Below are positions 52,401-60,170 of a DNA stretch of 64,000 nucleotides, one piece after another. The stretch is from contig OY365814.1 in the NCBI GenBank assembly GCA_959347315.1, positions 28,512,385 through 28,576,384 of the forward strand, written 5' to 3'. The position numbers and the translations under genes are program-made. The first letter of the stretch is position 1. Each line of letters starts with the position of its first letter. The notes below the pieces were generated by a model. That model searched no databases. It was not told the DNA's origin and saw only the letters and a program-made list of their open reading frames with translations. The DNA comes from Bimastos eiseni (Eukaryota > Annelida > Clitellata > Crassiclitellata > Lumbricidae).

Positions 52401-54184
52401 TATTTAATTTCATGGATTTTTTTCTTCTTTTTCCCTCAATTTTTAAGTTACGTGCATAAAAATTTGATACAATGCATTGTCATGCAAGTGCAAAATGTAT
52501 GCAAATTTGAGCTCTGTAGGTCGACGAGAACATATCGAAAAAAGAGTTGAAAGAACTCTAACGAACGACGATCCATCCATGACAAACTTTACACTGTGTC
52601 CATGACAAACTTTACAAAAGTCAAGTTAAAGAAAAGAGGGTAAAAACGCGGCAATGGGAGGAAATCTTCCCAGTTTCCAAAATAAAATTTAGAATTTCTA
52701 TGTGTAAAATTCTGAAATTTATAAATAAAAGAGCATACCTTACAAGTCTGCGAATATTCATTGATGTCGGCACCGGGAAATATATTTATAAAATCCTGTA
52801 AAAAAAAGAACAAGACCAAGAGCTAAAAGTGACTTCGCTTAATTTAAAACTGACAAACTGCAGTATGATTAAAAGTATTGTATGAACGAATGATATGCTC
52901 AGTTTTAGCCGGGTTGAGCCACATGCTGTTTGGTGATATCCAGGCCTGCAGCATCTTCAATCTCCATGGCCTGGCTCCTTGCTCCAACCGCTGCATCGGC
53001 TTGGACCGCAAGACAGCGGACATGGGTATGCAAGTCATCAGCACAGTCCTGGCTAAGGACAGGGACCCCAGGTCATACCTCAATGAACTACACAACTTCT
53101 AATTGGGACCTTTGATGACAAAGCCAGCAGCATCATTTGACCTCACGGTAAACACCTACAATGAAAAAACTGATTCCATATAATCACAATCACATAAAGG
53201 AGGGACCCAAGAACTGAGCCCTGGGGCGGGGGATCCAAGGACCACCACGAAGGAACAACCTTGAAGAAAGGTAGTAGGCCAATCAAGCACATTGACAGAG
53301 AGACCCAAGAAAATCAAAGAGCCAGTGACAGTTTCAAATACAGCGCTTACGTCAAACAGCGTAAGGAGTGTGACATTGGATCTAGTTGCCAGTGAGGCGA
53401 CTGAGAAGCATAGTTTCCTTTTGGAGACCTGCTGGAAACAGAAATGGGTGGAATTTATTTCTGAAAGCATCACCAACCACAGCTCTTGTTGACCTCTGAA
53501 CTCCCAGGATCTTCATATCATAGGAAAACTTCACCGAGATCAGTTCACCACGGTCATCAAGCCTAGGAAAACAAAACACACAAATCTGTAAAGGCAAGAA
53601 GAAGAGACAACAGAAGAAAGCCAAACTTCAGACTACAAATTAATTTAAGAAACTTTCAATTTTGATAAAACAGCGGAAATATAATTATATACCTCAATGT
53701 ACTACAAAACTTTTCATCGGGACCCTTGACGACAACGCCAGCAGCGCCGTTTGACCTCACGGTAAACACCTACAATGAAAAAACTGATTCCATAACATCA
53801 CACAAACACACACACACACATGTAATGTGTCATAATATCAAATTTAGCTGTACAGGAGGCTGCAACCAGTCCCAAATGTACGGCAAATGTATTCTGGACA
53901 AAGAAATTGAGGATTTACATAGTGTGTGTTGTCATTACTGATACACAAGACATATATCGATTACAAACAAAACCCGACACGTAATCAGATCAAAATTTAA
54001 GTATTGTAATGCAACAGAAGTAAATGTAAATCTAGCACACAACACAAATCTACACTAGCGTAATTTTTGCTACCTGTCTGTTCGAGTCGTCGAAAAATAC
54101 TGAGGTCATACTACTGACAGGCTCAAATCGTATTGGATTTTTCGATAAGTACAAATAAAAATTATTCGCTTCGGTCGCAGACAT
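40179..54184 (-). CDS. RMC1: RMC1, regulator of the MON1-CCZ1 complex (21 coding exons)
   Basis: Known role: RMC1 (C18orf8/Mic1; Bulli in flies) is a subunit of the MON1-CCZ1 guanine-exchange complex that activates Rab7 on late endosomes and autophagosomes. Seen: 21 minus-strand exons (listed separately) with GT-AG borders and consistent phases sum to 2007 nt, 668 residues plus stop; human RMC1 has 657. Recognisable conserved stretches are VFFDDSNRQ (exon 1), GVVVKGPDE (2), GFCWTS (5), KLPKFEVEL (8), YGQLYVLVLRH (9), FALNVVDNLVVVHH (10), NWVIFQPDI (13), DQSDVYTHVFS (16), LHQFLQYHV (18), and SARKFLEAAK with FRFFEQRNVRLRG (21). The N-terminal half is the propeller-like part, and the last ~200 residues are the Mic1 (colon cancer-associated protein) domain. 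The start is the ATG at 54184-54182, aligning with the family N-terminus. The C-terminal tail after RLRG is diverged. Identity is near certain; single splice sites (exon 3 donor, exon 7 acceptor) are less so. Confidence 0.95.
40513..40954 (+). mobile_element. Non-autonomous hAT element, 442 bp, in RMC1 intron 20
   Basis: Left end CAGCTGTTTTCAACCTGAGG and right end AGGATGAGAACCACTG are diverged inverted repeats of the type CAGnGGTTCTCAACC. The 8-bp flanks CCCTACAT at 40505-40512 and 40955-40962 are identical. The interior has GGTCGTGACCCCC and GGGGTCGCTACAA motifs; no coding capacity. Confidence 0.85.
41166..41236 (-). CDS. RMC1: RMC1 exon 20
   Basis: 71 nt, residues 561-583 plus two bases. 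Encodes RLATANDSIIEVLISKQQLL then PAI. Acceptor ACACTTTAG, donor GTAATC. Confidence 0.91.
41546..41780 (+). repeat. Duplicated block with GTTACA/TGTAAC palindromes, in RMC1 intron 19
   Basis: CATATTCAAACAnAGAT and ATGTAACAGATGTAA recur at ~41548 and ~41689. GTTACA-TAG A-TGTAAC and GTTACA-GAG A-TGTAAC palindromes recur at 41578, 41656 and 41760. Confidence 0.7.
41803..41871 (-). CDS. RMC1: RMC1 exon 19
   Basis: 69 nt, residues 538-560. Encodes ACLLLSLESSYPPAYQLALD then MLK. Acceptor GTCATTTAG, donor GTTAGT. Confidence 0.92.
42262..42366 (-). CDS. RMC1: RMC1 exon 18
   Basis: 105 nt, residues 503-537. Contains YYQLHQFLQYHVVSDSKPL. Acceptor TATTTCCAG, donor GTAAGT. Confidence 0.93.
42648..42782. 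repeat. Imperfect inverted repeat, in RMC1 intron 17
   Basis: Left arm TTTCTTTGTAAACAGTTCTT then CGTAAAACAATCC pairs with right arm GAATTGTTTTACGAACAACT then GTTTGCAAAGAA. Arms are ~40 bp with a ~55-bp loop that itself repeats the arm motif (ATTCTTCATAAAACAG). Confidence 0.75.
42973..43050 (-). CDS. RMC1: RMC1 exon 17
   Basis: 78 nt, residues 477-502. Encodes YKFVVAVIIEYLRSLG, the start of the Mic1 helical domain. Acceptor GTTTTAG, donor GTGAGC. Confidence 0.91.
43740..43940 (+). repeat. AT-rich (TAAA)n/(AAATAGAT)n tract, in RMC1 intron 16
   Basis: Nearly pure runs of AAATAAATAAATAG-type units ending ~38 bp below the exon 16 donor. Confidence 0.85.
43978..44076 (-). CDS. RMC1: RMC1 exon 16
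   Basis: 99 nt, residues 444-476. Contains IIDQSDVYTHVFSVFDE, a hallmark of the family. Acceptor ACTAAAG, donor GTGTGT. Confidence 0.92.
44384..44530 (+). repeat. Interspersed repeat R1, copy 2, in RMC1 intron 15
   Basis: GACAACCCTTCTGACATGAC, GCAGTGCTCATGAAT and a GATTACAATTA end match copy 1 in order and spacing. Confidence 0.5.
44522..44815 (+). repeat. Degenerate AGCTACTACAA repeat tract, in RMC1 intron 15
   Basis: About 20 irregular repeats of an (A)GCTACTACnAnnACAATT-like unit of roughly 12-18 bp. Confidence 0.75.
44842..45033 (-). CDS. RMC1: RMC1 exon 15
   Basis: 192 nt, residues 380-443, phase 0 at both ends. Begins CRLIDFLLLRQDSKMVILNV and contains VATIFNKLN. Acceptor TTCACAG, donor GTAAGT. 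Confidence 0.93.
45820..45878 (-). CDS. RMC1: RMC1 exon 14
   Basis: 59 nt, residues 360-379. Encodes GCFWYLRLNLESVVSMITDK, corresponding to the last propeller strand. Acceptor TTGACAG, donor GTGAAC. Confidence 0.9.
46206..46259 (-). CDS. RMC1: RMC1 exon 13
   Basis: 54 nt, residues 342-359 plus one base. Encodes SPNWVIFQPDIVLDAKL. Acceptor ATATCCAG, donor GTTAGT. Confidence 0.9.
46330..46607 (+). repeat. Local duplication in RMC1 intron 12
   Basis: ACCTCATTAAATCAnTT, ATTTTCTGATAnCCTAG and GTGCGTTACTCAT/TTGCGTTACTCAT occur in the same order at ~46380-46437 and ~46541-46596, each preceded by TAGACTCAnCAACTG at ~46331 and ~46454. Confidence 0.75.
46749..46799 (-). CDS. RMC1: RMC1 exon 12
   Basis: 51 nt, residues 325-341 plus one base, AVPTSSGAEVQEYNCEL. 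Acceptor TTTTTCCAG, donor GTATCC. It joins to exon 13 as CELY-SPNW, matching the family. Confidence 0.87.
47038..47230 (+). mobile_element. tRNA-derived SINE, family S2, copy 1, in RMC1 intron 11
   Basis: tRNA-like head with A box TGGCCGAACGGTTAGAGCG and B box GGGTTCGACCC, then GTGTAGGGACCTTGAACGAG TCC-type core and CAATTGTGCTGTC. The head folds poorly as a full tRNA, so it is a SINE and not a tRNA gene. Confidence 0.75.
47544..47655 (-). CDS. RMC1: RMC1 exon 11
   Basis: 112 nt, residues 288-324 plus one base. Begins TSLLYDIHLPGE and ends PIRPFKLILP. Acceptor ATGACAG, donor GTATGA. Confidence 0.88.
48195..48300 (-). CDS. RMC1: RMC1 exon 10
   Basis: 106 nt, residues 252-287. Contains LNLSGRFALNVVDNLVVVHH. 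Acceptor TTTCTAG chosen over two nearer AG sites because only it restores the phase from exon 9; donor GTTGGC. Confidence 0.89.
48963..49055 (-). CDS. RMC1: RMC1 exon 9
   Basis: 93 nt, residues 221-251 plus two bases. Encodes IYGQLYVLVLRHGS and AAEVLLYQIL. Acceptor CCTTCACAG, donor GTTAGT. Confidence 0.92.
49270..49475 (+). mobile_element. SINE family S1, copy 3 (5'-truncated), in RMC1 intron 8
   Basis: Lacks the tRNA head. Starts at TTTGGTTCGAGATATCTGCT and shares ATGAGTACACTGACCGTACA and CCGAGGCTAAGAAAATGAAG with copies 2 and 4. Confidence 0.68.
49515..49600 (-). mobile_element. SINE head fragment, in RMC1 intron 8
   Basis: Minus strand shows GTAGTGTGGTGATTGGTGTG and GGTTCAAATCC at A-box/B-box spacing, with no recognisable body. 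Confidence 0.45.
49691..49794 (-). CDS. RMC1: RMC1 exon 8
   Basis: 104 nt, residues 187-220 plus two bases. Contains SGTVVKLPKFEVELL and KQRDVTLAT. Acceptor TTGTTTAG, donor GTTAGT. Confidence 0.92.
50060..50190 (-). mobile_element. tRNA-derived SINE, family S2, copy 2, in RMC1 intron 7
   Basis: On the minus strand: A box TGCGGCATATTGGTTAGAGC, B box GGTTCGAATCTC, then GTGTGTGGGGACCTTGAGCT, sharing the GGACCTTGA core with copy 1. Confidence 0.65.
50582..50650 (-). CDS. RMC1: RMC1 exon 7
   Basis: 69 nt, residues 164-186, VESAVLLVSSGTLGN then LYPFYFK. Donor GTAAGC. The acceptor (TCTGAAG) has a weak pyrimidine tract, but frame and homology support it. Confidence 0.87.
50815..51182 (+). mobile_element. 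Interspersed element M3, copy 1, in RMC1 intron 6
   Basis: About 360 bp shared with 52258-52642. Outer edges carry GGGACCCTCTTTTAT and AAAGAAAAGAGGG, so CCCTCTTTT forms a short terminal inverted repeat. Interior blocks include GCTCTGTAGGTCGACG and GAAAAAAGAGTTGAAAGAAC. No coding frame. Confidence 0.7.
51270..51341 (-). CDS. RMC1: RMC1 exon 6
   Basis: 72 nt, residues 140-163, VIPEKKTLKLLK then SLSVNWFIWL. Acceptor TGTTCAG, donor GTACGT, phase 0. Confidence 0.9.
51707..51848 (+). mobile_element. MITE family M1, copy 3, in RMC1 intron 5
   Basis: Begins CGGAGGCGACGATCTCGTTT and ends GGATAGTCGCCCCTG. Flanks CCTACCAT and CATACTAT agree at 6 of 8. Body matches copies 1, 2 and 4. Confidence 0.72.
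52124..52210 (-). CDS. RMC1: RMC1 exon 5
   Basis: 87 nt, residues 111-139. Contains IIGFCWTSLQEIVYVTD, one of the best conserved RMC1 segments. Acceptor CATTTCAG, donor GTAACA. Confidence 0.93.
52258..52642 (+). mobile_element. Interspersed element M3, copy 2, in RMC1 intron 4
   Basis: Diverged copy of the element at 50815 in the same orientation, with an extra internal duplication near 52580-52612 (CCATGACAAACTTTACA occurs twice). Confidence 0.7.
52739..52795 (-). CDS. RMC1: RMC1 exon 4
   Basis: 57 nt, residues 92-110 (DFINIFPGADINEYSQTCK), phase 0 at both ends. Acceptor TTTTTACAG, donor GTATGC. Confidence 0.9.
52870..53400 (-). mobile_element. Decayed non-LTR retrotransposon reverse-transcriptase fragment
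   Basis: On the minus strand, frames shifted against each other still show LINE reverse-transcriptase signatures in order: FDVSAVFETV (like the DLSAAFDTV block) near 53.35 kb, VLGSPAPGLSSWVPPL (like GVPQGSVLGPLL) near 53.2 kb, CADDLHTHV (the YADD catalytic block) near 53.03 kb, and WLNPAKTE (like LNxxKTE) near 52.9 kb. This points to a CR1/Jockey-type element. The copy of RMC1 exon 2 sits between the GVPQG-like and YADD-like blocks. Stops and frameshifts show it is dead. Confidence 0.75.
53079..53155 (-). pseudogene. Duplicated, broken copy of RMC1 exon 2
   Basis: This 77-nt block in RMC1 intron 3 has the same length as exon 2, the same first and last bases and GT/AG at both edges. I count about 11 mismatches in 77. 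It encodes VFTVRSNDAAGFVIKGPN, then an in-frame TAG. A further ~25 bp of upstream intron is identical to the intron beside the true exon 2, while the other side is unrelated. It lies downstream of exon 3 and inside a decayed LINE reverse-transcriptase fragment. Inclusion would add a stop and a frameshift, so it should be skipped. Confidence 0.88.
53478..53562 (-). CDS. RMC1: RMC1 exon 3
   Basis: 85 nt, residues 63-91. Acceptor TTTCCTAG; the donor is placed at GTTGGT because it is the only site that joins in frame to exon 4 (RSTRAV then DFINIF). Encodes VKFSYDMKILGVQRST. Confidence 0.87.
53693..53769 (-). CDS. RMC1: RMC1 exon 2
   Basis: 77 nt, residues 38-62 plus two bases. Acceptor TTGTAG, donor GTATAT. 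Encodes VFTVRSNGAAGVVVKGPDE. This is the functional copy; a damaged duplicate lies at 53079-53155. Confidence 0.92.
54074..54184 (-). CDS. RMC1: RMC1 exon 1
   Basis: Residues 1-37. It starts with ATG at 54184-54182 and ends in CAG before donor GTAGCA, phase 0. Contains VFFDDSNRQ, matching the family's first propeller strand. Confidence 0.92.
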
Positions 54185-56209
54185 ATTACCCGATGTTTAT
54201 ATTATTATTATTTATCGTCAAATGATCCAGTCCACCATAGAAATTATATTGTATACGAGTCCACCTCATTGAAACCCCAACATCGATCTTGTCATTTCTA
54301 CAGCGCCTCATCACGATGTCGAGGAAACCATACAGCGCAGGCAGCTTATTCGTAGACGCTCAGTCAAAACGTAATCGACAGGAGTGCGGGATTGGTTAGT
54401 CCCAAACAAGGTCAGACAGGCGGACAATCGGAAAGCTAAGGTGAATGGTGTTTAGAGTATGATGAGTAGAATAAGCACTGAGGATAATTATAGGAAACAG
54501 TGATCAAAATTATTCGCTGGAGTTGAACAGAAATAAAATTGGTGAAAGCAATACGCTACCTTGAGTAGATGCCAAATGTCAGAGAAGGACAGCAATAGCT
54601 AGATTGGAGGCGTTCTCAAAAGGAAAGAACTACTGCGAACGAATAACTATGAATGGGGTTGTCCAGATTTATATATTGTTTTTGGCATCGAGATTAAGAT
54701 TATGACTTATTGCTACCAGATTTAAGTATAATTTAGATAGCGAGAAATACGGATTATTAAATCTATGGGATAATCGTGCTCGATAGGATGAGCTCAGCTG
54801 TTGTGTGTTTCAATGATTCACGTGATTATCCACGACACCGATGTCGCCGCACTTCAATTTTTTTCTGATATTAATGGTGTTTTAAATGTACACAAGTTGG
54901 TTTTTATGGTGACAAAGTTATTATTCGTAGATAATTATGTAAACACGGTGCGACATTTTACTGTACCCCTAATATCGCCCAGATACTAGTCACCCGGCAT
55001 TGCATAGGAAGTTTCCATTCCTCCGTAGGATGAGCCGTATGATAGGCCCTTGCCTGCCTGTTGACTGCTAATCTATTATTTTGATATCAGTGTACCTAAA
55101 AATAGTGTACTGGCAGCAAACCGGTATGGAACTGTTGTTGTTTTACGACACATTATATTATTTTTACTAAATACTAGGCGCATCAAGCTGTCATAGTGAT
55201 CACATTATTTTAGCAACGTAATGTGTGCGTAGTTTACTACTTCACGCTATAAATAATTATTAGTCGTACACGGGACTGATAAAGAAATTATGCATTCGTA
55301 TTCAGGTTCAACATGTACTTAATAGACAATCTATATTAAGCAACTTACGTCATGTTTATTCATTAGCGCTTCCGATTTCGTTTTTAAGACTCAGGGAGAC
55401 TTCGAGGGACTGAATTAAGTGGAGAGTACGTCATTTGAAAAGTTTGAGTGGACTGTTCACGATTATTAATCGCTCGGATTTTTGTTTTTTCGTTTCTCTA
55501 ACTTCGTTACATATTACTGGTCTGTGCGCAGTAAGTATTTTTATGCGTGGGCTTGAAGACCTGGGCCTGTGGAATGTAGGACATATGTCCTTAGAATGCC
55601 AGGGATGCGCGAGACGGTCGTGAAAATATTGAGACATGTTTAGTGTATGCCAGAAAAGGTACAAATAAAGAAAGCTATGAAGGAATTTATATGAATGCAT
55701 CGAGAAACAAACCAAGGATTCAGATCTTAATGAATTGTGATTATAGCTGATGAGCTGCAACACCTCCTAGATTTACGCAGGTCTTGTTAAAGAACATGAA
55801 GCATACAATTGACAGAACTTTATGAATTTATTGTGTTTATTTAATATGACATTTGAAAACTAGAGCTTATTAGTGACAACTCAAGGCTGATATATTAATT
55901 TTAGCAGTTTATTTTCAAAGCAGTGACATGTCCATTGTGTGTGCATTACATTACATTACTGAGTAGTAGCCTTGAAGGGGCACTATATAAACCTGTGTAA
56001 TGAATGAATGAATTACACCCATGGCACTATACTCAAATCATATTCATTCATGCAGATATCTTAGCCCATAACTATTCAGAATGAATGACTTACTTTTGTT
56101 TTCTGCTGGTGAATAACTTGGTCTCCATGAAGAAGTCCTTTTACAGCTTGTGTATATCTATGTTACAGCTTTCAACATCTGATATTGCCAACTGAATAAA
56201 AAAAAGACG
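54185..56209. other. Divergent intergenic region between RMC1 and the DUF1761-like gene
   Basis: About 2 kb that must hold the promoters of both genes. I see no clear TATA box. A SINE tail lies at 55955-56018. Possible leader acceptors for the plus-strand gene are TTTTACAG (~56147) and GTTACAG (~56167). Confidence 0.45.
55955..56018 (+). repeat. SINE tail fragment
   Basis: Reads CTGAGTAGTAGCCTTGAAGG, GGCACTATATAAACC and then GAATGAATGAAT, with no tRNA head nearby. Confidence 0.6.
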
Positions 56210-56385
56210 ATGGCAATCAAGATCACTGTCAATGTGGCTCTTTTGGTGGCAGCAGCCGTTGGCGAGATTCTCAGCTTTCTTCTCTACTCAGAAGTCCTTC
56301 CCTGGAGACAGCCTGTCGAACGCTATCTTATTCCTTCCCTGGTTGCCGATTTTGCTCTGGCAGTTATCATACAATGGATCATTAG
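56210..56385 (+). CDS. DUF1761-like gene, coding exon 1
   Basis: 176 nt, residues 1-58 plus two bases. Begins MAIKITVNVALLVAAAVGEI and ends before donor GTTAGT. Carries the first two membrane segments. Confidence 0.75.
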
Positions 56386-57915
56386 GTTAGTCACCTTCAT
56401 GTTAGAACCTTTGGTTGCAGGCCTGCTCTAGACATTTGGTGGCCTTAGGCAAATCCACAATTTTTTCCAGCCAGCTGACCCGTAATATTATACCAGCGGT
56501 TAAAATGAAATTCTTTTTTTATTTTTGGTTGTTTTTGCATTTTTCACTTAAGTATTAATATTATAGGCCCTACATAAGTATTAATATAATATTTGAATTA
56601 ACTACCAATGTCAGTCAACAAAGAAATGATAAAGTTGTTGGGATTGATAAGAATTAAAAAATGGCTAACATGGCTAACATTTATGGATTTGCAAAATTTT
56701 TGAAATTAATTTTTGCAAAATTCGCAGTCCATAAAAATCGGCGGCCCTAGGCAGCTGCCTGATTTATCTATCAGACGAGTCGGCTCTATTTGGTTGTGTC
56801 TACAGATGACTTGTTGTGAATTAGCACTTGCTTAGTGCGGTTACAGGGTGTGGGGGTCTAGTGGTTAGCTTGCTGGACTGTTGTATAAAGGGCTAGGGTT
56901 CAAATCCCTGCCAACACAGAAATTTGTTTCGAGATTTCTTCTCCACCTGCGCCTCTAGCCAACTGTAATGAATGCGCTGCGTATGCGCTGTCGGTCAGAA
57001 GACGAGATGGCAAGGGAGAAGACCAGCCATGCACACTATTATGCTGAGGCTAAGAAAATGAAGTCGCAAACGGTTTAATGAGTACATATGATTAGAAGAG
57101 GTGCTATATAAATTTGTTGTTACAATTGGAATATCGATGGCTGCATCTTAGGTTAGCTGATGAGCTGCTCTACTTAAAGATTAGTCTAATGGCAATGTAT
57201 GATAACTTAGCTGTTCTACATATAAAGCAATTAGATAACCATGTGTGGCTTCCTGATTGTTCCAAACTATACAAGAGACCTGACATACACTTAAGACCAC
57301 ATAGTGGTAAGTAGGTATGTGTGTATTAAGCCTCTGTTTTCTCTGACCTTATAATTTCATTCTGGGAGTGCCTCTGAGTAGTTTGTTCTCCAACTGGTGC
57401 TATAAAAATTGACAAATACAGAGCGTTACTATACACATCCTGCCCTAATTTTGAATTAGAATGTCATAAGTTTCATTTGCATATGTACGCTGAGTGACAC
57501 TTCATGCATATTTGTTCTACTGCTTTCTACGTTGCAAATGCTCAAGACTTTGTTTCCAGTATCTAAATTACTTTGTACTTTCCCATTCATTGGAGATACT
57601 TACTATCTAAACTAACGTTTTATTAACATCTTTATTAAGTCTTTCAGAGGTGCAGTCAACAATATTTGTAGGGGCACTATATAAATGTTCAGAATGAATT
57701 TGTATATTTTCAGCACTCACTGGTATGTACGCAATTGGAAGGATGCTTTGTCGTTGGGGTTATTCGCCGGATGTCTGTTTGCTGCGCTCTCAGCGCCCCA
57801 TTCGGTCTGGGGGCCATCATCAGCCATTGGATTGGCTTTCAACAGCGTTTACAAGTTGATCATTGTTTCGGCCATGACGCTGACCATCTTTTACGTTCAT
57901 CAAGCCGGATATTAA
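56210..57915 (+). CDS. Small four-helix membrane protein, DUF1761-like (two coding exons)
   Basis: Exons 56210-56385 and 57714-57915 join through GTTAGT...TTTTCAG, with an AG|C codon across the junction, to give 125 residues. Hydrophobic segments are at about 5-27, 40-58, 70-90 and 98-120, with short polar links (PWRQPVER; THWYVRNWKD). Layout and the last helix (NSVYKLIIVSAMTLTIFYV) resemble DUF1761 family proteins, which are small integral membrane proteins of unknown function; this family call is moderate. The ATG has a good context (acgATGGC). The gene is divergent from RMC1, 2.0 kb away. An intronic repeat tail lies just before the second acceptor. A further exon in the intron is possible, but the two exons join cleanly in frame. 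Confidence 0.75.
56845..57127 (+). mobile_element. tRNA-derived SINE, family S1, copy 4, in the DUF1761-like gene intron
   Basis: Complete copy: head GGTCTAGTGGTTAGCTTGCT, B box GGTTCAAATCC, core TTCGAGATTTCTTCTCCACC, block TGAGGCTAAGAAAATGAAGT, and tail GAGGTGCTATATAAATTTG. It shows that the GCTATATAAAT tail belongs to this family. Confidence 0.75.
57640..57702 (+). repeat. SINE tail fragment next to a splice acceptor
   Basis: Reads TAGGGGCACTATATAAATG TTCAGAATGAAT and ends 11-14 bp before the acceptor of the DUF1761-like exon 2. Confidence 0.55.
57714..57915 (+). CDS. DUF1761-like gene, coding exon 2
   Basis: 202 nt, residues 59-125 and TAA. Acceptor ATATTTTCAG. Carries membrane segments 3 and 4 and ends in FYVHQAGY. 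Confidence 0.77.
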
Positions 57916-58230
57916 AGTCTGATGTAACTTGAAAAAATCTTAATGAAGCACCTGGCAGTTTGATGGGTTTCTACTAAGAACGTGTAATCTCTAGATATGG
58001 TCGCTGTTCGACCTACCCTCAGATCTTAGCTTTATTATTTTGCTATTTGGATGTAGTTAGTAATTCTTATGTGCATCATGGATGTTAAATGCTTCAAGAG
58101 TGCTTCTAATATCAGCTGAATAATGATTTATTAGATGTTCTATATTTCTGTTTTCGAAATTAAGAGAAGGACATAAATAGGGCCTATTGAGTTTGTTGTG
58201 TCAAGTTATAATGTTGGATAGCATTCTGCG

Positions 58231-58642
58231 CAGTGGCGTCACTACCATTGAGGCGCGTGCCTCCACTAGTTTTTTTGTTATTGAAATGTTTTTCTCCATT
58301 GAAAAATAATCTGAGCCACCCAGCATTAACAGTGTTACCGCAGAGACTGAGCCCTGACAGTTTGCTATAAAATCATTATGTGGTGGCAGAAGTTTCTCAC
58401 GTGATATTCGTTACATAAACTTGTATTAGCCTACTGTATGCATGATCTAGCTGGTGACTTCCTGCTTTGAATAGTACCACTTTTGCATGATTATGACAAA
58501 CGTCATAATCATCACAAATGATTATTGTTACATTGATATTTACAAAATAATCTTGGGGTTAGGGAGGAGATGCACTAGCCCCTCTCCAACCCCCATCACA
58601 TCCAATCTGCCCCCACGGCCTCTAATCCTAGTAACGTCACTG
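58231..58642 (+). mobile_element. hAT-like element, 412 bp, in the 3' flank of the DUF1761-like gene
   Basis: Ends CAGTGGCGTCACTA and TAGTAACGTCACTG form an inverted repeat with one mismatch. Flanking 8-mers ATTCTGCG and CTTCAGCT agree at only 5 of 8. It would lie in the 3' UTR if the AATAAA at 59520 is used. Confidence 0.6.
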
Positions 58643-59519
58643 CTTCAGCTTTCAGATTTTTTCATCCTAGAGTGTAGCTTCAGTGTTTGTCAAAACGATT
58701 ACTTTGCATAATTGAAATTATTGTCACAGCCATGTTTGCTAGATAGAATTAGTTGTCTGTTTTATTTAACATGTATTGTTAAGGCATGTGAACTTTTAAA
58801 TTTGGTTAAATGCTATGCTATCATGTAAGAATGTGATGGTTTAATTTATGTAGTTCTAAAGGTCGACGATTTTCAAAAGAATTGCTTATTTGTTCACAAA
58901 TGCCTTGATAGCATTTTATTTTAAGCAAATGACAGTTTTTTTAAAATTGGTTCTAGATGTAAACTGGTGACACTTATTATAAACTGCTCCGTTCTAAGTC
59001 AAACTCTAATATAACGTGATTGGGGCATGGATCAAAATATTAATTTGCTGTTACAAGGTAGTTTTTAATATGTTTAACCAATGACAGTGTTATAGCAAGC
59101 ATATGGCACATAAGAAAGGAAATATTTTGTGTTTAAGCTGATGCCAGCAAGGCAGGTATTTGAGGTGGTGTCTAATTATTGAGCGGTTGTTAAGTTTGCA
59201 TTTTAGGTTAAAAGTTCTGTTAGATAACAGAGATTCAGGTCTAATGCAACTGAGTTAATTTTTATTTGATGATGTGCCTGGTTAATCAGTAAACTGGCTT
59301 AGTTACTAATTCACTGACTGATCAGTGTAGCAGTTTGCCTATAGTTTTACCTATTACACTTGGCTTGAAGTTTGAGATGAAGTCTCAAGAGTTTTGCAGT
59401 TTACAAACTTGTTGCATTGCAAGCATTTTCTAGGTTCTAATTAAATTTTCTTCTGCTTGTATAGATTGTCAGTCATTTCTGGCAAACAGCCTATCATGAA
59501 GATCTGTTATTTCTTATAA

Positions 59520-59525
59520 AATAAA
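59520..59525 (+). terminator. Possible poly(A) signal of the DUF1761-like gene
   Basis: AATAAA followed by TTGTGTGCTCCTTC about 1.6 kb after the stop. If used, the 3' UTR spans 57916 to about 59545 and contains a hAT-like element (58231-58642). Confidence 0.45.
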
Positions 59526-60170
59526 TGTACGATATTGTGTGCTCCTTCATTTTCAATCGTATTTTTGTCCCAGGTTTAAACAGTCTCTAATATTTATTTT
59601 AAACATTCAGCCAAAATTTATACAATACAACACATCCAAAAGAACATTTTAGCCGAAATAATTATGCTGGATGTTGGATACACTAGTTGGTATATTGACC
59701 CGGTTAGCTTAATTGATTAGTGTCCGTCTAGGCATCTCTGTTCCTGCCAGTTCACATACCCATAATGCCTTATTTCGGACGGTCTGTATACACGGATCTG
59801 AAATGGTGTACCACCAGCGTTTTATTTGTTGGTGGGATAACCCCCGCTCTTCTAGCTCTATCAGCTATAGTAACTGAAAAATTTGGGGTCTGTAAACAAA
59901 GTTCTATCTCAATTGTTTGACATGCAACATATTAACAACATTAGATTGTAACTTGCATTCATGTAGACTGCTAGGGTAATCTGTCACATTTGAGACATTC
60001 CCGCCCTATAGCTCCTTTTGGAAGCTAACACGTTGATAAGTTGATGACTAAACCATTCAAAAGTGTAGCGGTGGCGAATGATATCACCAAATCCATTCAT
60101 TCATATCACGAACCGGGTCGAGGCCTCGCGGTCCTTATAGAAAGCGACTAGGCGTAAACAGCAACAGACT

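Noticed and set aside
53079..53155. Mutually exclusive alternative exon 2 of RMC1
   Set aside because: It lies downstream of exon 3, has an in-frame stop and a length not divisible by three.
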